Positions 49,201 through 61,200 of a DNA stretch of 64,000 nucleotides are shown in pieces. The notes below the pieces were generated by a model, which made no database searches, was not told the DNA's origin, and was given only the letters and a program-made list of their open reading frames with translations. The position numbers and the translations under genes are program-made. The stretch's first letter is position 1; every line of letters starts with the position of its first letter. Origin of the DNA: Mesocentrotus franciscanus (Eukaryota; Echinodermata; Echinoidea; Camarodonta; Strongylocentrotidae). Where the stretch lies: assembly GCA_037976565.1 (NCBI GenBank), contig CP137669.1, positions 42,372,912 through 42,436,911 on the forward strand. Direction: 5' to 3'.

Positions 49201-52200
49201 GGATTAATGACAACGTATGTAGTGACATCATATTCAGCCTTATATTACTATCCAACAGTTTAATTTAAATTGGATTCTTTAATGCATCCTGCACAGGGAT
49301 GGGTTGAAAGTCCAACTTTCTCAATGCCATTATCAAAGCAAAGCCTGTCAGAAGCCAGCTCTGTGAAACAGATCAAACAAAGATGATTTTGTCATTTAAA
49401 TTGTATGTTCTTTCAAATTTGACACTCAACTTTTCATTATCTCACAAAAAAATATTTTGTGTAGCGCCCTCTGCAACAAAACTCGACTATCCCTTTAAGT
49501 CAACAAATAGTGTCATAGAAGTTTACTTCTCTCTTTGATGGCACTGTTAGTGTTGAAGAGGTGTTTTTTCCCCCAATGTCTTATTTCATCTATTTCATTT
49601 ACTCTGTGAATTCTTTTTTGTTGTTGTAGATTTCTGGAAATCAGCACACAGCAGGTCTCCAACTTTGCCAACTCCAACAGATTCATTTAAATTGGATTCT
49701 ATAATGCATCCTGCACAGGGATGGGTTGAAAGTCCAACTTTCTCAATGCCATTATCAAAGCAAAGCCTGTCAGAAGCCAGCTCTGTGAGACAGCAAAGTG
49801 ATCAGTTGAACGTAACATCTGCTACTTCTTTTGGAGATGGGTTCAGAAGTAAGCCAGATGTATGTGGCATGTATGGAATCATTACGACACCACAAGTCAT
49901 TTATCAAAATGCTAATACCAATGAAAATGTTGATCCTAAGAGACCTGTAAGCAGCTCATCACAGACTTTGCTGGCAGATAGAAAGAGTAGCATGAATCCA
50001 ATCGCAACCTACCACAGACCTCCATCAGAGTTTGACCGTCAGGACATGCGCTTTAGCAGTGCCAGTGAGTTTGATTTTGTCACATCGACGAGTGAGCAGC
50101 GCTACCCTCCACCTAAATGTGCACCCCCTCCCCCTCCAACAGGAGAGGAATCCTCAAACATTTTCATGATGCCATCTTTACCTGCAAGGTACACTTGGTC
50201 TCTAGTGAAACCTAGTTCAGAAAGTGTGGAATATTGTTTGCCCCATGACCAGCCTCAGTTGCCACCAAAACAAAAAAAGAAACCAGTAAATCATGAAGGA
50301 TATAGAATGCCAGCTCCTGAAAGTATGACAAAGGATATATACCAAGCACAACAGTCTGCTGTCACCTCATTGATTACTCAGCAGCAACAGTGTTTATCCC
50401 ACAAACATGATAATTACAGGACCCCTCCCCCACCTGCTAGTTGTAGACAATCTAAATCCTTCGCTGACTCACAGCAGCCCGCTGCTGCCCCAAGGGCAGA
50501 AGAGCAAATTCAAAACATCCTGCAGCCATTACCTACTTGTAACAGCAGTAGTACTAAACAGGAGCCTGTAGCGTGGCATGCACTTCCAGAATTTGACCCC
50601 CTCTTTTGCACTAGTGAGAACAAGGAAGCGCCTGCAAACACAGGTATCGCTCTGGAGTCACATACACTTACGAGAGACTGCATGCTAACAGATGTTCATT
50701 ATGGGATCAAGGCAGTAACAGACAGCTCTCCATCAAATAATAATAATAGGAAATCAAACCAAATGGCACCCATGTCTAATTTTCCAGACAGGACTTCATG
50801 TGAAATATCAATACCAAAACTTATTAGAGTGCATGATGTGGAGTCAGAACAGGAGGACACATTTTCTGATCATGAAATTGAAGACATTCTAACGAATGAA
50901 GCAGGACATTTGTTGGACAATTCTTCCCAGTCAGACTGTGAAGTGAATCCACCGAGCTCATTTTCTGCAGGTGTACCTTTCACAGAAAATGAAAATGGTA
51001 ATCACCTGCTTCTCAGCCAGTCACTTGAATTCAGTACAGTAGAAGCAAATGAGGTTGAGCAATCAAGAGAAGCAGAAAAAAAGGAGTTTAAAAGGAATAA
51101 ATCTGGCCTTTCAAATTTCAACAAGCTCAGATTACTTGGTAAGTTTCAATCTATTTCTTCCTAAGGGGAATTCCAGCATGACAGATGTCACATCCAATCC
51201 TCTTTTTATTTCTTTGTTGGTATGTAATAGTGCTGATGATATTTAACTGAAATTAAAATTATTAATAAGAGATGGTACTGAAGCCATGGTGAAGATAAAA
51301 CTGCTATTAATTTGCTTACCTGTAGATGGAATCTTTTGTCAGTAGGCTGGTGTCATTATAGGTTTTTTAGAACCTGGGTTTGACCTGAAAATTTTGGGTG
51401 GAGACCAGGTCCCTGAACAGATCATATGATATTTTACTCTCTGCTGCCATCTACAGTCTACTGCAGGACAATGTCTCATATCAAAATTATGGCTAACCGA
51501 ACTGGATATTAAGTACATTTGTAACTACTCAAATATAATTATTTCTGTGAGATTGGTTTAAAGCTTATTGACTCAATCACTTTGGATTTCACTCCCAACT
51601 TTAGCTTGACCGTGATACATTCATTTTTGTCTCGCCTGCGTAGCAAAAAGCGAGACATAGGCGCCACTTTTCCGGTGGCGGCGGGGCGGCGGCGGCGGCG
51701 GCGTCAACATCAAAACTTAACCTAAGGTTAAGTTTTTGAATTGTTAATATAATTTTAAAAGTATAAGGTCCTATTAAATGAAACTTGGACTAAAGGGTTA
51801 TCAAGTATCCCCAATCATGTGAGGAAAATTTCAGGTCACAAAGTCAAGGTCAAAGGTCATTTCAGGTCAACAAACTTAGACTATGTTGTGGATCATCATC
51901 AAAAACTTAACCTGAGGTTAAGTTTTTGAATTTGTAATATAATTTTGAAAGTATAAGTTCTTATTCAATGAAACTTAGACTAAAGGGTTATCAAGTATCC
52001 CCAATCATGTGAGTAGAATTTCAGCCCACTAGGTCAAGGTCAAAGGTCATTTCAGGTCAACAAACTTAACTATGTTGTGGCATCAGGCTAAGATTTTTTA
52101 ATTATCATAATTTTGAAAGTATACATTCCTATTCCATGTAACTTGAACATAAGGGTTATCAAGTATCACCAATCATGTTATTAGTCTTTTAGGTGACAAA

Positions 52201-55200
52201 GTAAAGGTCAAATGTCATTTCAGGTCTGGAAACTTAGACTTTGTTGTGGCATCAACATCAAGATTTTGAAATTTTAGCATAATTTCAAAAGTGTTTGTTC
52301 AAATTCCATGAAACTTGTACCCAAGGGCTATCAAGTATCACAAATTCCAGGTCACAAAGTCAAGGTCAAAGGTCATTTTAGGTCAGTAGACTTGGATTAT
52401 GTTCTCAAAATTTAATATGAGAATTAATAAATAAATTGTTGTTATTTGTTCATATTTCATGAAAGTAAATATTCGAATCATTCAAGTACTTTCCCATGAA
52501 TATTCTAATAGTAATTTTAGTATTCGATCCCAGGCCTAGTATGTACATGATCAGTTACAGCTAGGTGACAATATTGATGTTTGGATAATATATATTGGAG
52601 TATATCTCATAATAATGTTCTCATTATGCTAATGAGACGTGATGTGATGTAGATGGGCTCTACCTTCCAATTGTTTTTACACAAAGTGCTGAAAATCCTC
52701 TTTTCTTAAAAAGTTTATTAGATAACTTTATTTGTAAATTACTGACAAGCATTGAAACATTTATAGTCTTACCCATACACTAAATCTCATTATATTGTAC
52801 CGGTATTCTTATGATACAGTAAATAATTATTCTGATGATTCATAATCAATATTCACTTCAAAATGCTTATTATATTCAGAGGATTTCATTTTCGGGGGTC
52901 TGCAAATGGGCCACCCTGCCTATAAAAATAATGTCCCAACCTCAATTTTTCATCATATCGAATTGCGTAATGCCGAATTGCGTAATGCAGGCGAGACCGC
53001 CGAGAGCGTTTCACTTGTTAAGAACTATTGAAGGGTACATCAATGTAATTCTGAGTGCTTTAATTTTTTATGCCTCCGCCACCGAAGGTGGTGCCGGAGG
53101 CATCATGTTTTTGGGTTGTCCGTCCGTACGTCCGTACGTCCGTCCCGTTTGACCGTTATCACAATATCTCAAGAACCATTTAAGATTTAAACTTAAGACT
53201 CGGGAATAGTATTTATCACCATAGGAAGACGATCTGATTAGATTTTGGAGTACGTAGGTCAAAGGTCACAGGTCACAGAGGTCAACTTATGAAATTCCTT
53301 GTATTGAGTTTGTTAGCGCGATATCTCAAGAACCATTTGAGATTTAAACTTCAAACTTAAGGATAGTATGTATCACCATAGGAAGACGATCTGATTAGAT
53401 TTTGGAGCACGTATGTCAAAGGTCAAGGGTCACAGAGGTCAACTTATGAAATTCCATACATTGAGATTGTTATCATGATATCTCAAGAACCACTGGAGAT
53501 TTAAACTTCAAACTTAGTGATAGTGTGTATCACTATAGGAAAACAATCTGATTATATTTTGGAGCACGTAGGTCAAAGGTCAAGGGTCATAGAGGTCAAC
53601 TTATGAAATTCCATACATTGAGATTGTTATCATGATATCTCAAGAACCACTGGAGATGTAAAAACTTCAAACTTAAGGATAGTATGTATCACCATAGGAA
53701 GACGATCTGATTAGATTTTGGAGCACGTAGGACAAAGGTCAAGGGTCACAGAGGTCAACTTATGAAATTCCATACATTGAGATTGTTATCATAATATCTC
53801 AAGAACCACTGGAGATTTAAACTTCAAACTTAATGATAGTGTGTATCACCATAGGAAGACAATCTGATTAGATTTTGGAGCACGTAGGTCAAAGGTCAAG
53901 GGTCACAGAGGTCAACTTATGAAATTCCATACATTGAGATCGTTATCGCGATATCTCAAGAACCACTGGAGAATTTTCACTTCAAACTTAATGATAGTAT
54001 GTATCACCATAGGAAGACGATCTGTTTAGATTTTGGAGCATGTAGGTCAAGGGTCACAGAGGTCAACTTGTGAAATTCCATGTCTTCAGCTCGTTTAATA
54101 TGACTTTACATTTGATATTCGATATGATGTAATTTTAATGGAATTTCTGAAAGGATTATGCTTTTATTGCAAGACTTTTCGCCTGTAGAGTATGACGTCA
54201 CTCGGTGTTGAGGCTGGTGTTGAGCTATCGATAACGCGATCGGTATCGTCCTTCTAAACTGACCGTCGGTGTTGGAGCTCGGTTTAGCAGCCTTTCCATG
54301 CTCTCAACACCAACACCAACACCGAACACCGTACTTGAAATCACTCAATGTCTTATGGGTACACAGTTCATGAGAAAAAGCAAAAGGCACTGACAATTGA
54401 ATTTCATATGCAGCGCATGTCATTCTTTAAAAAAAAATCAAATGAAAACGAGCTTTAATTCTTTATAATGGCAATACATGGTTACTTTTTTATGCCTCCG
54501 CTACAAAGTAGCCGGGGGAATTATGTTTTCTGGTTGTCAGTCCGTGCGTACATACGTGCGTGCGCACGCACGTCTGTGCGTACGTCCCGTTCTCGTGATC
54601 GCGTTATCTCAAGAACCAATTGATGGATTACCGCCAAACTCAGGTCATGTATGTATCTTGCAGAGCTAATGAACTGATTAGATTTTGGGGTCACGAGGTC
54701 AAAGGTCACAGGGTCCATTATGTATGCAAAAATAGCTCGTGATCGCGTTATCTCAACCGATTGATGGATTACCGCCAAACTTGGGTCCTGTATGTATCTT
54801 GCAGAGCCAATAAACTGATTAGATTTTGGGGTCACAAGGTCAAAGGTCACAGGGCTCATTATGTATGCAAAAATAGCTCGTGATCGCGTTATCTCAAGAA
54901 CCGATTGATGGATTACCGCCAAATTTGGGTCATGTATGTATCTTGCAGAGCTAATGAACTGATCAGATTTTGGGGTCACGAGGTCAAAGGTCACAGGGCT
55001 CGTTATGTATGCAAAATAGCTTGTGATCACGTTATTTCAAGAATCGATTGATGGATAACCGCCAAACTTGGGTCATGTATGTATCTTGCAGAGTCAATGA
55101 ACAGATTAGAATTGGGGTCACGAGGTCAAAGGTCACAGGGCTCATTTTGTATCCTAAAATAGCTCGTGATCGTGTTATCATTAGAACCAACAGATGGATT

Positions 55201-58200
55201 ACAATCAAACTTGAATTTTAAAAATTGCTTCCATTTTGGTTTGTAAAATTGCTCTATGGCGGAGGCATTTTTCGACTGCGCGCAGTTGAAGTTCCATCTA
55301 GTTTTTTCCTTCATCATAATATCTTGGGTAAGCCATTATTTTGTGGATATTTTGACAATTAATGCCTATACCATTGTAATGTTTATAGTCAGATTCAGCA
55401 CTTTGGTCAAGTCACTAGTGTGTGGTAGCCTATTGTAAATAACTCAGACATCGGTGAGTCAAATTGTAACTTTTGTCCAGAACATGCTCGGTATAGCGGG
55501 AAGCTCGACTCCTTCCAAGTTTAGAGCCATGAAAATGACCTATCGTCCTCTGAAATGATATCCGTTTTTTCTTTCGCATATACATTAAACTAAATTGAAA
55601 TTCAGTTTGTGAATTGTATATTGTAAGTTCTGTATTACAAAATATCATTGTGGAAGTTAATTTTAAAATACCCAAAATCAAAAATTCAATCCCGGGTTTC
55701 AGCATGACGTTCAGGGACAGGGCAGGGAACCGTTTGGTTAGGTTTACCAGTAAGTCTTTAGGCATTTCAAAATCATACTTGTTTATATAAATCATAATGT
55801 TTATATTAATGAATAGCAGAAATAGGAGGAGTGGTTGATGACACCTCAAAGGGTGATTTTATTAGCACATCACAGATTTAAGGCTCAATTGACAAATTCT
55901 CATCCCAACTAATGGATGCTCTTCTTTCCATATATTCTGCAAAGAGTTTGAAGAGAGATAGAGATAGTATACAACCTGTCTCAGATAGAACAAGTCACTG
56001 ACATATTTGTCAGTGCCAACATACCGGTATGCTTAATGTCCATCACACAGATCTATGATAAGCTGAATCAAATGCTAGGACATTCTCATTTCCTTCAGTA
56101 CACTGTGTCACCAATCGTATTACATGGTTCAATACAATTAAATTTTAAATTTTATAAATACAATATTACATAATATTCAAATTGTATTTATTTTCCCTCG
56201 TGTCACAGCTAAAAAAGGCTCACGTGGAGCCACCAAGAAACTGCATAGGATATCAGGAAAGAGCAAGAAGAGAGATGCCAGCACAGACATCCAAGAAGCA
56301 ATACTAAGGTAAAATCCCTTATACAGTGTATATAGATCATAGTAAGATATCTCAAAGGTATAAATATCCCTTGTAGAGAGATCCTAGCAAGACATCACAA
56401 AGGTAGTATGCTTTGCAGAGAGATCATAACAAGACATCTCAAAGATAGTATCCCTTGTAGAGAGATCCTACATGTAGCAAGAGATCCCAAAGGTATCCCT
56501 TGTAGAGAGATCATAACAAGACAATGGTAGTATCCCTTGTAGAGAGATCATAACAAGACATCTCAATGGTAGTATCCCTTGTAGAGAGATCCTAGCAAGA
56601 CATCACAAAGGTAGTATCCTTTGCAGAGAGATCATAACAAGACATCTCAAAGGTAGTATCCCTTGTAGAGAGATCCTACATGTAGCAAGAGATCCCAAAG
56701 GTATCCCTTGTAGAGAGATCATAACAAGACATCACAATGGTAGTATCCCTTGTAGAGAGATCATAACAAGACATCTCAATGGTAGTATCCCTTGTAGAGA
56801 GATCATAACAAGACATCTCAATGGTAGTATCCCTTTTAGAGAGATCCTACATGTAGCAAGACATCTCAAAGGTGTCTTGTTGTACTGAGCGAGGCGGGAA
56901 GATTCGCCGGCAATTCGCTCGAAGATGTAGAGAGATCATAACAAGACATCTCAAAGACAAGACATCTCAAAGGTAGTATCCGTTGTAGAGAGATCATAAC
57001 AAGACATCTCAATGGTAGTATAATAATAATAATAATAATAATATTGGATTCTTATATAGCGCACGTATCCACTTTGCAAGGTGCTCAAGGCGCTCCAACA
57101 TTACCCGGCTATGCTAGGCTGCTGATTTTGGCGCTCACAGCATTCAAGGAATTCCTTCCTACCGGTACCCATTTAACACCTGGGTGGAGAGTGGCAAGTG
57201 TAGATTAATGTTTTGCCAAAAGACATTAGTGCTTGTAGAGAGATCATAACAAGACATCTCAATGGTAGTACAGAGATGCCAACTAGTACGGATTTCCCGT
57301 AATTTCTACGGGAAATCGGCCGATTATGGGCGGTACGATTTTCGTACCATAAATCCCGGATTTTGCCGCTTTTGCTGATTTTCAAAATTAGCACTTGAAG
57401 TGAAAATGCGCCTGTTGTTACTATAGGCTAGCGCACGTACGTACGTTCATGCGCGCGATCGCTAGATATATAATAGCTAGATGGTGCTGTGGCGCACGCA
57501 CGTACGTACGTACAAATGTTTCGAAGGATCAAGAAAACAAATCGTCAAATGGAGAAATAAACAAGCATTCAAATAGTCTTTAGAGATCTGTCAAGGTTTG
57601 TTTGTAGGTCTGGTTTCTTATTTCATCTCAAATAGAATTTAGAATTCTCTTATTGACAAGTTAAGAACACCTACGATGTTCTCGATCGTAGTTACTTTCA
57701 TTTTGCCAGCAGCCGACCTAGCGTTGTTTTGGCAAAAGCTAGCCGGCCAGCTTCCCACCCGAAGCATTCGAGTCCGTAACACTAACAGACCGTTCATGTT
57801 CTGCCGAGAGTGTGGCGGAAGGTTTGTGTGAGGTGCGATTTCGATTTGGGAGTAGAGTTGCCAAGTCCTTTTGACTTTCGATGTTCGTGAAATTGACGAT
57901 TTATTTATTCATTTGCTCATCATTAATTTTAGTTACTTTAAAATACTGTTTAATGTGCAAGTTGATGTTCTTAATCAATCTTTCCTGTTGATCACATTAA
58001 CTTAGTCTAGATTTAAAAAGTTATTAAATTGATCGTAGATCTATTCGCATTAAAGCCATTATGAAATTAACATTGTATCTTTGAACTTATTTAACTTATT
58101 TAATTGGTTGTCATATTATGATTATCTGTTTATGGAAAATTGCCCCTTGTTCTTAAGAAATTGCCCCTTGCTCTGGTAAATCCCCGTGAGCAAGGGGCAA

Positions 58201-61200
58201 CTTTTAAAAATAAATTGCCCCTTGCTCCTGGCTGCTTAATCTAAGGCTTGCTTTCAACAGAACACTTTCAATATGGAGTTGACACCAACTTATGAACTTA
58301 CATGTGCAAGGGCGCTGCAAAAGACTATAGTAACATATCAAGACATTTTGTCATGAGTTCATCCAGTCTTTCAGTAGAATACTTTCAATATGGAGTTACA
58401 TGCACATGTAACACCAACTAATGAACAGGTATGTTACTTTTATTTAAGTTGTGCTATCGTGCTTGCCTGCGGGAGCTGCGCTTGCCAGCGTGCAGAAAAA
58501 TTTGCGTCGCTCAGAAAATTACTGATTTTGTCTCCAAATTACTGATTTTTAGCCTTATGATTACTGATTTGTGCTCTGAAAGGTTGGCATCCCTGGTAGT
58601 ATCCCTTGTAGAGAGATCATACATGTAGCAAGACATCTCAAAGGTGGTTCCCTTGTAGAGAGATCATAACAAGACATCTCAATGGTAGTGTCCCTTCTAG
58701 AGAGATCCTACATGTAGCAAGACATCCCAAAGGTAGTATTACTTGTAGAGAGATCATAACAATACATCTCAAAGGTAGTATCCCTTGTAGAGAGATCATA
58801 ACAAGACATCTCAAAGGTAGTATCCCTTGTAGAGTCATCATAGGCGGCATAGCAAGACATCTCGAAGGTAGTATCCCTTGTAGAGACATAGCAAGACATC
58901 TCAATGGTAGTATCCCTAGTAGAGAGATCATAGTTTGTGACTTATATGTGACAACCAAGTGAAATAATAACAATAAGTGACACTTCAAGAAAAACTTTAA
59001 TTTCAGGGGTATGTTATTCATGGATTTATGCCATGTTCAAAACGATTCATACCCTAGGTTTACTTAGTCCTTTTTTCTTTTAGACAGTCAATAGAATAGC
59101 CTTTGTTTGTTATGACTGCCTCAAGACGGTTCCTGTAAGTGTCCACAAGCTTTCTGCATGTCTCCTGTGGGATGTTGGCGCACTCTTCCTCTGTTAGAGC
59201 CTCCAGCTGGGCCAGGTTGGACGGTATCCTAGCCATCACCCTGGTTTTCAGCTCTCTCCACACATTCTCTATGGGATTTAGGTTGGGACTTTAACTTGGC
59301 CATTCCAGTACATAGACATCATTGTCCTTGTACCACTGCTTCATTACCTTGGCAGTATGCTTGGGGTCATTGGCCTGCTGGTACGTCCAATCTTGACCAA
59401 GCTGGAGTTCTCAGCAAACGCTTTCATGTTGTCATCCAGGATCTTGACATAATCCTCCTTTTTCATGATGCCCTTTATCTTGATGAGGTTCCTGTTGCCA
59501 CTAGCATAGAAGCAGCCCCATAGCATTATGTTGCCACCACCATGCTTGACGATGGGGACCATGTTCATCGGCTTCTTTGCTTCCCCTCAAGATGTAGGCA
59601 ACGTCCATGTGGCCAAACACCCCATCTGTGTCTCATCAGACCACAGGACCGATGACCAAAAGATAGGATCTTGGTTCAGATTAGCTCTTTCCAATGCCAG
59701 ACGAGCCTCCCGATTTTTCTTCCTGAGTAGTGGCGTCTTCCTTGGCCTGCATCTGCAGAGACCTCCTATGTGCAATACTGGCTGGATGGTTGCCGTGATA
59801 CCTTCGTCCCTGCCTTGTCAAGTGTATCTATTAGGGCCTTGATTGTTAGGGCTGTGCATAAGCATGTAATGAGGTACTCGAGTACACGCCCAGACTTACA
59901 GGCGGATACTCATGTACTCGGCCGCCATTTTTAATTTAAAAAAAAAAAATTATGTTGTTGTTGTTGCCGACACCCTACTACGGTGGAAGTATCCCAGGTC
60001 TGTCTCCGAAAACCCACACGATTTTACTTCGAGGTGCAGTTGAAGGCGACGATTTGTGCTTTTGAACTTGTCACAAATAATAGTAATAATGCTGTTTTTA
60101 AAACTAAAGATGACATACAATTTTCCTCCGAGTCCAAACAGAAATTCGGACATTTGGTCCCAGTTTCTGAGTGGTGAGTTGAAAGTGACACCCCGTGTAT
60201 GATTGAGCTGGGAAACATTTTTACCCACGGTACCATGCCGGTGCGCTTCTGGGCACGGATGACCGTCGGCCTGCACAGTGCCATGCAGGTGAACGGGCAA
60301 AAAAAAAAAAATGGCGGCCGAGTATTCAGGTACGAGAAATCGTACTCGAGTAGTTGTCAACAGTGCGAGTACCAGCCCTATTGATTGTAATCTTTGGGTT
60401 GTTGTTGGCCTCCTGGCAGCTTTTTCTGGCGAGTTTGGGTGATACTTTGCACTTCGCCATGCCCATTGAGGTTTTTCACAGTGTTGAACCTCTTATGCTT
60501 CCTGATGTTACTCTGAACTGTTGCGACAGGGACCTCATATAGCTTGGAAAGTGCCTTGTAGCCCTTGCCTTCTCTATGGGCATGCACGAGATGTTGACGT
60601 AGATCCTCACTGAGTTCCTTCTTCTTGGCCATGGTGACCAGTATCTGAGAATGATAAGAACACTTTTTTTCTATTTATACTCTTTGAGGAAGATGGCATT
60701 TCATAATAATCTGTAACACAAAGTCATCAAAAGAAGGTATATATTCTATTGGAACATCTTGGTATAACTTCATGAAAAAGATGAAAACAATAAGCTCTAT
60801 AAAAAAAAGATGCTTTTCTTGAGATTTTGTCTGGGATATGAATAATTTTGAACAGGACCAAGAAAATACACCAATACATACTTGGTGGTAGGTAACACCC
60901 CTTGTAGAAAGATCCTAGTAAGACCTCCAAGAACCAGTACTAAATTAGTAAAGTCTGAGTCTTTTAGAAGTAGAGTATCCTTACCTTTTTACAATCACGT
61001 TTGTCCTTTCAGTATGTACATGTACCATGTCACTTGTTTATATTACTAGATAATACTCAAGACTTGATCTTGTAGTATCTAATAGAAATTGTTCCTACAT
61101 GGCACTTATGTATAATTAGGCTAGACATAAAAGTCTTGACTACAGTATGAGAGAGGAAATGCATTATGTTGATCAAACATATAGCTAGATAATTTAGAAA

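Larger units (their letters stand above)
59004..60885 (-). mobile_element. Tc1/mariner-type element, degenerate
   Basis: It encloses the dead transposase on the minus strand. The outer parts hold similar blocks in inverted orientation: AACGATTCATACCC at 59040 on the left, and GGGATATGAATAATTTTGAA at 60833 on the right, whose complement resembles the left one. I cannot fix the ends exactly. Minisatellite-like sequence (CCCCTTGTAGAAAGATCCTA) follows at about 60898, so the element probably also entered the edge of the array. Confidence 0.75.

Noticed and set aside
51139..51164. RIN ending at the TAA at 51162-51164
   Set aside because: A consensus donor CTTG|GTAAGT lies just before it. The phase fits exon 9, and RH sequence typical of RINs continues downstream. 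An intron-retained short isoform remains possible.
56309..58935. CRISPR-like array from the regular 42-bp repeats
   Set aside because: There are no unique spacers. Units are contiguous, the context is a eukaryotic intron, and no cas genes exist.
58638..59021. 127-residue frame with repeated GILPLRCL peptide
   Set aside because: Periodic read-through of the 42-bp minisatellite (14 codons).
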